Assembly (NCBI RefSeq): GCF_003121625.1 | Contig: NZ_QDDJ01000020.1 | Location: 41,998 to 105,997, forward strand | Direction of reading: 5' to 3' | Origin: Ornithinimicrobium cavernae | Lineage (GTDB): Bacteria > Actinomycetota > Actinomycetes > Actinomycetales > Dermatophilaceae | Length of the DNA stretch: 64,000 nucleotides | In this document: positions 43,662-52,253 of the stretch, one piece after another | Layout of the letters: the number at the start of each line of letters is the position of its first letter | How positions within the stretch are numbered: the first letter of the stretch is position 1 | The notes under the pieces: generated by a model | What the model was told of the DNA's origin: nothing | The model's input: the letters and a program-made list of their open reading frames with translations, nothing else | Databases searched by the model: none | Translations under genes and position numbers: made by a program

Positions 43662-45533
43662 ATGGCCGACCTGCTCCAGACCGCGACCGAGCCCCTCCGC
43701 ACGGTCGACGTCGACGTCATCACCCTCGACCTCATCGAGAACGGGTTGCGCAGCGCCCGCTACGAGATGGACGAGGTGCTCTTCCGCACTGCCCTGTCGC
43801 CCGGCATCCGGGAGCAGCACGACGAGTTCCCCCTGATCGGGGACCCGGAGGGGAAGATGGTGGTCGGCCAGTTCGGACTGTCGATCCCCGACTTCCTCGA
43901 CAACTTCGAGGGCACCATCGAGGAGGGGGACGTGCTCATGACGTCCGACCCCTACTCCTGCGGCGCCGCGATCAGCCACGCCAACGACTGGCTCGTCGTC
44001 ATGCCGATCTACTACGAGGGTCGGATCGTGGGCTGGGCCTCGCAGTTCGGGCACATGTCGGACGTGGGTGGCAAGACGCCCGCCTCGATGCCCACCGACG
44101 CCCGGACCATCTTCGAGGAGGGCGTGGTCATCCCGCCCTTCAAGCTCTACAAGAAGGGTGTCCTCGACGAGGACGCGCTGCGGATCATCCTCAACCAGGT
44201 CCGCAAACCGGACTGGAACCGTGCCGACCTCAACGGGATCGTGGCGGCCTGCCGCACCGCCTCGCGGCGGGTGCAGGAGATGTGTGCCCGGTTCGGTGCC
44301 GACACCTACACCTCCGCGCTGGACGCCCTGCTCGACCGGAACTACCGGGCCATGAAGACGCTGCTCGCGCTGGTCTTCGAGGAGGGCAAGCCTCTGTCGT
44401 TCACCGACTACATCGACGACGACGGACGCGGGAACGGCCCGTTCGAGCTCACCATGACGATCACCCGCACCGGCGACAAGGTGCTCATCGACCTCGCCGG
44501 CAGCAGCCCGCAGGCCGAGGGCCCGATCAACTACTACATCAACGAGAACCTCATCCGGATGTTCTTCGGGATCTACATGATCACGGTGGCCGACCCGCAG
44601 ATCCTGTGGAACGACGGCTACTACCCGCTGGTCGACGTCAACATCCCGGAGGAGTCCTTCTGGAAGCCGAAGTACCCCGCGGCGCTCAACGGCCGCAACC
44701 ACGGGATCGGCCGGTTGTTCGACCTGTTCGGCGGACTGCTCGGTCAGTCCAACCCGGACCTGCTCAACGGCGCCGGCTTCTCCTCCTCGCCGCACTTCAT
44801 GTACTCCGGCAACTACTCCGAGGGCGAGCGGAAGGGCGACTGGTTCCAGCTGTACTCCATCGGCTTCGGCGGCATCCCGGGCCGTCCGGTCGGCGACGGC
44901 CCGGACGGACACTCGCTGTGGCCCTCCTTCGTCAACATCCCCTGCGAGTACCTGGAGTCCTACTACCCGCTGCGGATCGACCGCTGGGAGACCGTCACCG
45001 ACACCGGCGGTGCCGGCCTGCACCGCGGCGGCAACGGGGTCGACGTGTCCTACCGGTTCCTGGAGCCCGGCACCATCGCGATCCACGACGACCGCTGGCT
45101 GACCTACCCCTGGGGCGTCCTGGGCGGTGAGCCCGGCGCCCGCGGCACCAAGTGGATCGAGCGGGCCGACGGCACCAGGGAGGTCCTGCCCAGCAAGGTC
45201 CATGACGTGGACGTGGCGCGCGACGACGTCCTGCACTTCGTCACCTGGGGTGGTGGCGGCTGGGGCGACCCCCTCGAGAGGGAGGTCGACCTGGTGGCGC
45301 TGGAGGTCAGGCGCGGCCTCATCTCGGCCGAGGGCGCCCGGCGCTACGGCGTGGTCTGCGACGAGGCGGGCACCGTGGACGCGCAGGCCACCGAGGCGCT
45401 GCGCGCCGAGGTGCGGTCCGGGCGCGACGGTGAGCGGCCGCTCTTCGACAAGGGGCCGGACCTCGAGACGATCCTGGCCAACGCGCTGGAGGAGACCGGC
45501 CTCCCGGCGCCGACCGCGCCGAAGCCGCTGTGA
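43662..45533 (+). CDS. hyuB: Hydantoinase B/oxoprolinase family protein (HyuB type)
   Basis: The 623-residue protein shows HyuB family features: DVITLDLIENGLRSARYEMD, the EGDVLMTSDPYSCGAAISH segment with HANDW, LIDLAGSSPQAEGPINYYIN and TDTGGAGLHRGGNGV near residue 450. It pairs with HyuA to form the ATP-dependent hydrolase or carboxylase. The gene begins three bases after the hyuA stop, and its own TGA overlaps the next GTG, so the module should be expressed as one unit. Confidence 0.9.
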   Translation: MADLLQTATEPLRTVDVDVITLDLIENGLRSARYEMDEVLFRTALSPGIREQHDEFPLIGDPEGKMVVGQFGLSIPDFLDNFEGTIEEGDVLMTSDPYSCGAAISHANDWLVVMPIYYEGRIVGWASQFGHMSDVGGKTPASMPTDARTIFEEGVVIPPFKLYKKGVLDEDALRIILNQVRKPDWNRADLNGIVAACRTASRRVQEMCARFGADTYTSALDALLDRNYRAMKTLLALVFEEGKPLSFTDYIDDDGRGNGPFELTMTITRTGDKVLIDLAGSSPQAEGPINYYINENLIRMFFGIYMITVADPQILWNDGYYPLVDVNIPEESFWKPKYPAALNGRNHGIGRLFDLFGGLLGQSNPDLLNGAGFSSSPHFMYSGNYSEGERKGDWFQLYSIGFGGIPGRPVGDGPDGHSLWPSFVNIPCEYLESYYPLRIDRWETVTDTGGAGLHRGGNGVDVSYRFLEPGTIAIHDDRWLTYPWGVLGGEPGARGTKWIERADGTREVLPSKVHDVDVARDDVLHFVTWGGGGWGDPLEREVDLVALEVRRGLISAEGARRYGVVCDEAGTVDAQATEALRAEVRSGRDGERPLFDKGPDLETILANALEETGLPAPTAPKPL

Positions 45534-46156
45534 GAGACGTGCCCTTCGCGGAAGGGTTCGCCGGCTCGCTGTCCCCGGGCACCCGCCCCGCGGTGCTCGT
45601 CGTCGACATGATGCGGGCCTACTTCGACCCAGGCAGCCCGTTCTGCCTGCCAGACGACCGGTGCGTCCACGCCGCTGCGGAGGTGCTGGCCGCTGCGCGG
45701 GCGGTGGGCGTGCCGGTCCTGCACACCCTCGTCCGCTACGGTCCGGACGGCGTGGACGGTGGCGTCTTCGTCCGGAAGGTCCCGGCCCTGCGGCTCCTCA
45801 TCGGCGAGTCCCCGCTGGGTGAGCCGATGACCCCCGTGGCGCCCCTGCCGGGGGAGCCGGCCGTGGTCAAGCAGTACGCCAGCGCCTTCTTCGGCACCAG
45901 CCTGGCCTCGACCCTCCAGTCACTGCGGGTCGACACCGTGGTGATCCTCGGCGTCAGCACCAGCGGGTGCATCCGGGCCACCGCCGTCGACGCGCTCCAG
46001 CACGGGTTCGTCCCCCTCGTCGTGCGCGAGGCGGTGGGGGACCGCGAGCCGGCCGTGCACGATGCCTCCCTCTACGACCTGCAGGCGAAGTATGCCGAGG
46101 TCGTCTCGCTCACCGACACCACGGCATACCTGTCCGGTCTCGGCACCACCACCTGA
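45530..46156 (+). CDS. Isochorismatase-family cysteine hydrolase (N-carbamoylsarcosine amidase-like)
   Basis: The 208-residue protein from GTG 45530 has the complete catalytic set of the family: Asp in AVLVVDMMRAYF, Lys in VVKQYASAFFGT and Cys in GVSTSGCIRATAVDALQ. The last pattern, with 'TSGCIRAT', is that of N-carbamoylsarcosine amidohydrolase and related amidases. Next to HyuA/HyuB it suggests a two-step opening of a cyclic amide: ring hydrolysis to an N-carbamoyl compound, then removal of the carbamoyl group. It overlaps the HyuB stop (GTGA). The link to creatinine/N-methylhydantoin breakdown is inference. Confidence 0.86.
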   Translation: MRDVPFAEGFAGSLSPGTRPAVLVVDMMRAYFDPGSPFCLPDDRCVHAAAEVLAAARAVGVPVLHTLVRYGPDGVDGGVFVRKVPALRLLIGESPLGEPMTPVAPLPGEPAVVKQYASAFFGTSLASTLQSLRVDTVVILGVSTSGCIRATAVDALQHGFVPLVVREAVGDREPAVHDASLYDLQAKYAEVVSLTDTTAYLSGLGTTT

Positions 46157-46187
46157 CCCACGCACGTCCCTCACCCGAAGGAGCACC

Positions 46188-46613
46188 ATGAGCACTCCCA
46201 TCCTGCCCACCACCGCGACGGGCGCGATCACCTCCGGCTACCTGATCGACATGGTCGAGTACTACTTCGCCGCCGTCGACCGCAACGACCTCGACGCCGT
46301 GCTGTCCTGCTTCCACGAGGACGCCATCGTGACCATCCAGTCGGCCCACTCACCGCACGAGGGGCGCGACTCGGGGATCCGGCAGATGTATGTCGAGCTC
46401 TTCGAGAACTACCGGAATCACATGCGGCACATCCACTTCCGGCACGTCGCCGACCCGGAGAACAACCGGGTGGCCAGCCAGTTCAGCGTCGAGCTGACCG
46501 ACAACGAGGGCACCGACATCTCCCTCACGAACGCCAACTTCTTCTACCTGGAGGACGGCCTGTTCCGCCGGGTGTTCATCTACATGAGCGACGGGGTCAA
46601 CGTCCTCAACTGA
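46188..46613 (+). CDS. NTF2/SnoaL-like protein
   Basis: ATG 46188 follows GAAGGAG and gives 141 residues. The opening helix, MVEYYFAAVDRNDLDAVLSCF, and the HEDAIVTIQS segment are typical of the cone-shaped NTF2/SnoaL fold. A strand pattern ending LEDGLFRRVFIYMSD follows. Members include small dehydratases, isomerases and accessory subunits. As the last gene of the hydantoinase cluster it may bind or convert a pathway intermediate. Convergent with the next gene, 36 bases apart. Confidence 0.75.
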   Translation: MSTPILPTTATGAITSGYLIDMVEYYFAAVDRNDLDAVLSCFHEDAIVTIQSAHSPHEGRDSGIRQMYVELFENYRNHMRHIHFRHVADPENNRVASQFSVELTDNEGTDISLTNANFFYLEDGLFRRVFIYMSDGVNVLN

Positions 46614-46649
46614 GTTGCACACGACCTGAACAGGGCCGCGCCGAGCGTC

Positions 46650-47942
46650 CTAGTGCCAGAGGTCGTGGTGCGTGCGGTGAGTTGACAGGTAGCCCTTGTC
46701 GGTCAGCACCGTGTCGTAGTAGTCCAGGTCGATGTGCTGGGCCTGCAGGTAGTTCATGATCCACACCGTGGGCACCGTGCCGGGGAACTTGCCGAAGGTC
46801 TCGTCGATGTACGTGGCCTGCAGGGTGAGCAGGTCCTTGAACTGCTGCGTGTGCGGAGCGGCCTGGGAGCGCACGCTCCTGCTGTCCGCCCATGGGCCGG
46901 GTGTGTCCGGGTGGAACGGGCCTCCTGGGCCGAACTTGCGCTCGGTGAAGGCCTCGACGGCCTCGCCCATCGAGGGGAAGTGGGGGCGGCAGTAGGCCTC
47001 GAAGACGCCCTCGCGCCCGGTGGCGTTCGCGAAGGGCCAGCGCTCGTCCTCGTCGTAGCGGAGGAAGCCCAGCCCCGGCACCTCCGGGTTGCCCGAAGCG
47101 CCCAGCATCGTGAGTCGGTCGATGCCGTCGAACGACCAGCCGCCGAGCCCCATGCCGCCCAGCACCAGGTGTCCGTTGTAGGTGGAGGTCATCAGCTCGG
47201 CGCTGGCCTCGGTGATCGAGTACTGCTCGACGAACGACAGCGGGAACGGTTCGGCATGGCGCAGGAGGTCGGTGAACCTGTCCTGGCCGGGGATCTCGCG
47301 ACCGTTGATGTCGTCATAGATGCCGTAGCCGTTCTGGATGAAGAAGGCCAGGTTCGCCAGGAGGTGCTGGGCAATGTCGGCGACCGGGATCACGAGGAGT
47401 GACCCGGGGTGGTTGGCGATCCAGGTGTTGTGACCCTCAAGGTAGGGCTCCTCGCGCGGGATCCAGATGCGCTCGTCGGACAGCTGGGTGGCCCGGTTGA
47501 GCACGGCGTTGAGCCGTTGCTCGGTGAATCCCTCGCCCTCGACGAAATCCACCTCGGGGTGGGCGTCGCGGGTCGGCAGGAAGTAGGTGCCGGACTCGTC
47601 GGTGAAGAAGAACTCGACGATCTCGAACCCTGCCGCGGAGGGGAAGGTCCTGCCACCGGCCCCGCCGCTGTAGTTCGGTAGCGCTGGTGCGTACCCCGGA
47701 TGGTGGGTGATGCCGTGGTGCCACCCGGTAACTCCCGTGGTGGTGGCCAGCACGATGGCCCGCTCCAGGTCGCTCAGTGGCATCGGCTCGTGCCTGCTCT
47801 TGTAGGCCAACGGCCCGGCCGGTACGTGGCCACCGAGAGGGAACCGGCGGGAGCGGCGCCCATGGATGGCGTCGAGGAGGGGGAACTGGGCCAGCCCTTC
47901 CAGGGCGCGCTGGTGTTCGGGTCCGATCGCGACAGGCTGCAC
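46650..47942 (-). CDS. Nitroreductase/SagB-like protein (tentative)
   Basis: The 430-residue protein from GTG 47942 has GRRSRRFPLGGHVPAG near residue 28 and PLSDLERAIVLATTTGVTGW near 55, similar to the FMN phosphate-binding opening of nitroreductase-fold enzymes. GGRTFPSAAGFEIVEFFF at about 95 is similar to the SagB-type motif. The rest (residues 150-430) is not recognised and is longer than most members. No signal peptide; no membrane segment. It has its own leftward promoter, divergent from the MaoC/ligase operon, and ends convergent to the NTF2-like gene. Treat the family as a hypothesis. Confidence 0.45.
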   Translation of the reverse strand: MQPVAIGPEHQRALEGLAQFPLLDAIHGRRSRRFPLGGHVPAGPLAYKSRHEPMPLSDLERAIVLATTTGVTGWHHGITHHPGYAPALPNYSGGAGGRTFPSAAGFEIVEFFFTDESGTYFLPTRDAHPEVDFVEGEGFTEQRLNAVLNRATQLSDERIWIPREEPYLEGHNTWIANHPGSLLVIPVADIAQHLLANLAFFIQNGYGIYDDINGREIPGQDRFTDLLRHAEPFPLSFVEQYSITEASAELMTSTYNGHLVLGGMGLGGWSFDGIDRLTMLGASGNPEVPGLGFLRYDEDERWPFANATGREGVFEAYCRPHFPSMGEAVEAFTERKFGPGGPFHPDTPGPWADSRSVRSQAAPHTQQFKDLLTLQATYIDETFGKFPGTVPTVWIMNYLQAQHIDLDYYDTVLTDKGYLSTHRTHHDLWH

Positions 47943-47990
47943 GACTGCTCACTTCCTGCTCAGGGGAGGGTGCGTGTGAGAGCACCCGGT

Positions 47991-48018
47991 GACATAACGC
48001 TCTCTAGGGGACTGTCAA
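47991..48018 (-). promoter_or_regulatory. Leftward sigma-70-type promoter before the SagB-like gene
   Basis: On the minus strand TTGACA (plus coordinates 48013-48018), a 16-base spacer and TATGTC (47991-47996) form a good promoter about 50 bases before the GTG start. Confidence 0.55.
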
Positions 48019-48063
48019 ACTAACATTGATGCTTGCTGCTCAGGCCGTGGGGGGCTCCGCCCC

Positions 48064-48116
48064 TTGACACGTCACAGATCGCGGGTAAGACTCCGTAGTC
48101 AAGTATCTACTTGACT
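48064..48116 (+). promoter_or_regulatory. Promoter with perfect TetR-type operator before the MaoC/acyl-CoA ligase operon
   Basis: TTGACA (48064-48069), a 16-base spacer and TAAGAC (48086-48091) precede a perfect palindrome, AGTCAAGT-ATCT-ACTTGACT (48097-48116). The palindrome covers the expected transcription start. GGAGG follows at 48119, then the TTG start. The TetR gene at 51645-52253 is the natural candidate for binding. Confidence 0.68.
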
Positions 48117-48129
48117 TTGGAGGAGTGCC

Positions 48130-48597
48130 TTGACCACTGACCAGACCCTTGACCACATGCAGGACCTGACCGGCCGATCAGAGACCTCGGAGTGGCTCCA
48201 GATCGACGAGTCCCACCTCAAGGACTTCGCCCGCGCCAGCTACCTGGAACCCGACCGGGTCGACCTGACGCCGAGTCGCAACCACGCCATGGGGCCGACC
48301 CTGGTCGACGGCTTCCTCATGCTCAGCCTGCTGGTCTACTTCGACTTCGCCTCGCAGCTCTTCCGGATCCCGGGCGGCTATGGGTTCAACTACGGCCTGG
48401 ATCGGGTGCGCTTCACCAAGCCGGTCTTCGTCGGCGACAGGGTGCGGCTCACCCGCACGGTGGTGGACGTCGTGCACAAGAGCCCCACCCGGCTGCTCGT
48501 GACCCTGGACTGCGAGCTGGAGATGGAGAGCACCGGCGAGACCGCGATGGTCGCCCGCTGGCTCTACATGATCGTCGATGGCAAGGCCGAGGCGTGA
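48130..48597 (+). CDS. MaoC-type hot-dog dehydratase
   Basis: The 155-residue protein starts at TTG 48130, about six bases after GGAGGAG. It has the hot-dog fold pattern of MaoC-like (R)-hydratases: FARASYLEPDRVDLTPS and TLVDGFLMLSLLVYF. The catalytic Asp/His pair expected from a D-x-N-x-x-H motif is only partly visible (DLTPSRNHAMGP). FTKPVFVGDRVRLTRTVVDV follows, a standard strand. It likely hydrates or dehydrates a CoA ester produced by the ligase encoded next. Its stop overlaps the ligase start (GTGA). Confidence 0.82.
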   Translation: MTTDQTLDHMQDLTGRSETSEWLQIDESHLKDFARASYLEPDRVDLTPSRNHAMGPTLVDGFLMLSLLVYFDFASQLFRIPGGYGFNYGLDRVRFTKPVFVGDRVRLTRTVVDVVHKSPTRLLVTLDCELEMESTGETAMVARWLYMIVDGKAEA

Positions 48598-50174
48598 CGG
48601 CGCTAGACACGGCGGACGCGCACCGGCAGCGGATCAGTGACTACGTCGTCCGGCACGCCGAGGCCAGCCCGGACAGGACGGCCCTGATCTCGCACGACTG
48701 GAACCTGACCTACCGGGAGCTCCGCGACGAGGTGGACCGGCACGCCAGGGCCCTGCTGGCCGCCGGCGTGCAGCGGGGAGACCGAGTGGCGCTCATGGCG
48801 ACCCCCGGCCCGGTGTTCGTCATCTCCTTCCTCGCGACGGCCAGCATCGGTGCTGTCTGGCAGGGACTCAACCCGCGCTACAGCTCGCGTGAGCTGTCTT
48901 TCGTCATCGGGGACTCCGCTCCCCGGGTGGTCCTCAGCACGATGGAGGGCGATGCCGGAAGCCCTCTGGCGGAGGCCCTGGCGGACAACGGGGCCACGCC
49001 GGCTGTCGCCCTGCGGAGCCGGGAGGATCTCGAGGCGTTCAACGCCGCGGGTGCGGGAGCTGACGACTCCGAGCTCCGGACCCGACGGCAGGCGGTCGAC
49101 CCCGCCGACCCCGCCCTGATCGTCTACACCTCGGGCACGACCGGGGCGCCCAAGGGTGCGCTCCTGCGACACTCCGGGCTCGTCCGCCTCGGCCACGTCG
49201 AGGCGGACGCGTGGGCCGTCGAGGCACCGGTGATGATCTGCAACCTGCCGGTCAACCACATCGCCAGCGTCGGCGACCTGGTCAGTGTCCCCCTCGTCGC
49301 CGGGGGCACGCTGCTCCTGCGCGAGGGCTTCGACGTCGACGAACTGCTGGCCGACATCGCGGAGCACCGGATCACGACGCTCTTCCAGATCCCGACGCAG
49401 CTTCAGCGGCTGGCCAGTCATCCCGACTTCGGGTCCGCCGACCTGAGCTCCCTGCAGGTGGTCGCCTGGGGTGGGTCCCCCCTGCCGGCCGAGTCGCTGC
49501 GGCGTTACCGCGACGCGGGCTGTCGTCTGGTGTCCACCTACGGGCTCACCGAGGCGACCTCCTCGGTGACCTACTCCTCCCCGGGCGCCTCCGACGAGGT
49601 GCTGCTGCACACCGTCGGTGCACCTGACCCCGGCATGAACGTGCGGATCCTCGACGATGCCGGTGAGTGGACCACAACCGGCAGCGGTGAGATCTGCGTG
49701 CGGCACGACACGGTGATGGCCGGCTACCTGAACCGCCCTGACGCAACCGCTGAGGCCTTCACTGCGGACGGCTGGCTGCGCACGGGCGATGTCGGGCACC
49801 TGCGTGAGGACGGCAACCTCGTCCTCGTCGGCCGGACCAAGGAGATGTTCAAGTCGGGTGGCTACAACATCTACCCCCGCGAGATCGAGGCCGTCATCGA
49901 GTCCCACCCGGACACCCAGATGTGCGCCGTCGTGCCCCGCCCCGACCCGGAGTACCACGAGGTCGGCGTCGCCTTCGTCCAGCGCCGACCGGCTTCGCCG
50001 CTGGACGAGCAGTCCCTCCGGGAGTGGTGCCGTGAGCGGCTGGCCAACTTCAAGATCCCCAAGGGCTTCGTCTTCCTGGACGAACTGCCCCTCCTACCCG
50101 TGGGCAAGGTCGACAAGAACGCCCTCCGTGCCGTCGCCGCTGACGGCCTGACAGATGCAGGAACCCGCGCATGA
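48594..50174 (+). CDS. AMP-dependent acyl-CoA synthetase/ligase
   Basis: A GTG start overlapping the MaoC stop gives 526 residues. Core motifs are LIVYTSGTTGAPKGAL (A3), VSTYGLTEATSSVTY (A5), GWLRTGDVGHLREDGNLVLV (A7), RTKEMFKSGGYNIYPREIE (A8) and PVGKVDKNAL (A10) with the catalytic Lys. The enzyme should join a carboxylic acid to CoA through an acyl adenylate. With a MaoC hydratase and an APC permease in the same operon, the substrate is probably an imported amino-acid-derived or aromatic acid. The stop overlaps the permease start. Confidence 0.92.
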   Translation: MTALDTADAHRQRISDYVVRHAEASPDRTALISHDWNLTYRELRDEVDRHARALLAAGVQRGDRVALMATPGPVFVISFLATASIGAVWQGLNPRYSSRELSFVIGDSAPRVVLSTMEGDAGSPLAEALADNGATPAVALRSREDLEAFNAAGAGADDSELRTRRQAVDPADPALIVYTSGTTGAPKGALLRHSGLVRLGHVEADAWAVEAPVMICNLPVNHIASVGDLVSVPLVAGGTLLLREGFDVDELLADIAEHRITTLFQIPTQLQRLASHPDFGSADLSSLQVVAWGGSPLPAESLRRYRDAGCRLVSTYGLTEATSSVTYSSPGASDEVLLHTVGAPDPGMNVRILDDAGEWTTTGSGEICVRHDTVMAGYLNRPDATAEAFTADGWLRTGDVGHLREDGNLVLVGRTKEMFKSGGYNIYPREIEAVIESHPDTQMCAVVPRPDPEYHEVGVAFVQRRPASPLDEQSLREWCRERLANFKIPKGFVFLDELPLLPVGKVDKNALRAVAADGLTDAGTRA

Positions 50175-51631
50175 GCGAACTTCGCAAGACCATCAGTACT
50201 CCCGCCCTGATCGCCATCGGCGCCGCCGGCGTCATCGGCTCCAGCTGGCTCTACCTCGGCAGCGCCTTCTTCGCCGACTTCGGTGCGGGCGGCACGATCC
50301 TCGGCTTCGTCATCGCCACCGCCCTGGCGGCCTTCGTGGCGCTCGCCTACAGCGCGCTGGCCAACCGGTTACCGCGTGCCGGCGGTGAGGTGGTGTACGC
50401 CGTCGTGGCCGGGAACAGCTTCCTGGGCTTCATCGTGGGCTGGCTGCTCATCGGCGCCTACGCCAGCATGGTCGCCTTCTATGTCACTGCGACGGGTCGA
50501 CTGCTGAGCGCGGTGTGGCCGGAGCTGAACTCCGTCCCCCTGTATGCCGTGGGTGGCGAGACGATCTATCTCCCGATCATCGCGATCGGCTTTGCCCTCA
50601 CGCTCGTCGTGCTGGCGATGAACTGGTACGGCGCGGAGTTCAGCTCGCGGGCGCAGCTGGCCCTGTTCACGATCATGGTCGTGTTCGGTGTCGCGGTGGC
50701 CGCCGCCGGCTTCGTCCGCGGCAGCTTCGACAACTTCTGGCCGATGTTCGACAGCGGCTCCGGAACCTCCCCTGTCGTCAGCACCCTGAGCTTCGTGCTG
50801 CCGGCGTTCTCCTTCCTCACTGGCTTCGGCGTCGTGGCGATCCTGGCCGAGGAGGCGCGTGCCAGCGCCAAGCGGATCGGTCAGATCGTCGTGCTGTCGG
50901 TCGTCCTGGCGGGTGCCTTCTACACGATCGTGCTTCTCGCGACGGCGTGGGTGCTGCCGTGGGAGCAGGTGGCCGGCATGACGAACGGCACGATCGAGGC
51001 CTTCGAGGTGGCGGGCATGCCGCTGCTGTCCACGGGGGCGTTCGTCATCGGCGCGCTCGGCATCATCACCACCTTCATCGCCGTGTTCTCCGCCTCCTCG
51101 CGGCTGATGTTCGCCCTGGCCCGCATCGAGCTGCTGCCGCCGGTGCTGCACCGGCTGGACGCCCGGACCGGCACCCCCCGCAACGCGCTGCTGTTCACCA
51201 CGGCGATCGGCCTGGTGCTCGGCCTGCTCGGTCCGGGGGCGCTGGTGTGGTTCCTCAACACCATCGGCGTGTTCATCGCCGTGGTGTGGGCGGTGACCGT
51301 CTGGGTCTACTACCGGCTGCGCAGCCAGGGTGGGCTCGGTCCGGAGCCGAGCCGCTCCTGGACGGTGCTGCTGCCCGCCGTGGGTGGGCTCGCGTCGGTC
51401 GTCATGGTGTTCGCGGCGCTCATCCCCACCAGTCCACTGGCCCTGCGCTGGCCCTTCGAGTACCTCATCTTCATCGGCTGGATCGCGCTGGGCATCGGGC
51501 TCTACTACCTCTCGCCGCGGCGGATGCCTCGCACGGAGGTGCTGCGCTCGCTGCTGGGCGACTACTACGACCGGCAGTTCGGGTCGGCCGAGGGCGCGGA
51601 GGCCGAGGCCGAAGACCACACGGTCCGCTGA
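50171..51631 (+). CDS. APC-superfamily amino acid permease
   Basis: The 486-residue protein has about twelve membrane segments, opening with ALIAIGAAGVIGSSWLYLGS, the GxxxGSG-like unwound first helix of APC transporters. FLTGFGVVAILAEEARAS (helix 6 region) is typical of substrate-binding elements. It starts inside the ligase stop codon (ATGA), so uptake and CoA activation are coupled. An amino acid, amine or related compound is the likely substrate. The C-terminus is acidic and cytoplasmic. Convergent with the TetR gene 13 bases away. Confidence 0.88.
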   Translation: MSELRKTISTPALIAIGAAGVIGSSWLYLGSAFFADFGAGGTILGFVIATALAAFVALAYSALANRLPRAGGEVVYAVVAGNSFLGFIVGWLLIGAYASMVAFYVTATGRLLSAVWPELNSVPLYAVGGETIYLPIIAIGFALTLVVLAMNWYGAEFSSRAQLALFTIMVVFGVAVAAAGFVRGSFDNFWPMFDSGSGTSPVVSTLSFVLPAFSFLTGFGVVAILAEEARASAKRIGQIVVLSVVLAGAFYTIVLLATAWVLPWEQVAGMTNGTIEAFEVAGMPLLSTGAFVIGALGIITTFIAVFSASSRLMFALARIELLPPVLHRLDARTGTPRNALLFTTAIGLVLGLLGPGALVWFLNTIGVFIAVVWAVTVWVYYRLRSQGGLGPEPSRSWTVLLPAVGGLASVVMVFAALIPTSPLALRWPFEYLIFIGWIALGIGLYYLSPRRMPRTEVLRSLLGDYYDRQFGSAEGAEAEAEDHTVR

Positions 51632-51644
51632 TCGCGCGGGGCGG

Positions 51645-52253
51645 TCAGGGTGTGTAGGACGACAGCACCCGGACCGCCTCCCGCAGGATGAGCGGGTCGC
51701 CGTGGTCATCCTGCTCGAAGGCCATGTCGAGCAGGTGCGTGAGGTTGGCGATCACCACGCTCGCCATGGCCCCGGCAACCTGCTCATCCAGGTCAGGGGA
51801 GACCGTCCTGAGAGCCCGAGCCAGCTCGGCAGCTGTCTGGTCGCTCGACTGCCGGTCCAGCGCGTGCAGCTCAGGGAAGGCCGAGATCACCCGTCGGATC
51901 GCGACACCGCCCACCTGCTGGCGTCGGATCCGTGCCAGACCCTCAACCACCTCAGCGACCCAGACCGGCCAGGACTCTCGTTGGGTGAGGGCAGGCAGGT
52001 GCCCGACGAAGAAGGCGACGCGGTCGCTCTCAAAGTCCTTCATCAAGGCGTGCAGCAGGTGGGACTTGTCCGGGAAGTAGCGGTAGAGCGTCGAGATGTT
52101 CACCCCGGCCCGGTCGGCAACGTGGTTGGTCGTGAACCTCTCAACGCCCGCTTCGCGGATCAGCTCAAGAGCGGCGGTCTTGATCCGCGCGACAGTGGCC
52201 CGCGCCCGGTCCTGGCGCGGCTGCGTGCGAAGGCCCCGCCCGCTGACTGTCAT
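51645..52253 (-). CDS. TetR-family transcriptional regulator
   Basis: The 202-residue protein has the TetR DNA-binding domain near residues 15-70 (RATVARIKTAALELIREAGV, FTTNHVADRAGVNISTLYRYFPDKS) and a helical ligand domain. It begins four bases inside the stop of the N-acetyltransferase-like gene (ATGA), so both come from the same leftward transcript. It likely represses the MaoC/ligase/permease operon at the perfect palindrome 48097-48116. Its own regulation is not evident. Confidence 0.9.
   Translation of the reverse strand: MTVSGRGLRTQPRQDRARATVARIKTAALELIREAGVERFTTNHVADRAGVNISTLYRYFPDKSHLLHALMKDFESDRVAFFVGHLPALTQRESWPVWVAEVVEGLARIRRQQVGGVAIRRVISAFPELHALDRQSSDQTAAELARALRTVSPDLDEQVAGAMASVVIANLTHLLDMAFEQDDHGDPLILREAVRVLSSYTP

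Noticed and set aside
42654..45236. Open frame of 860 codons on the minus strand
   Set aside because: Antisense of hyuA and hyuB; product is Val/Asp/Gly-rich with no recognisable domain.
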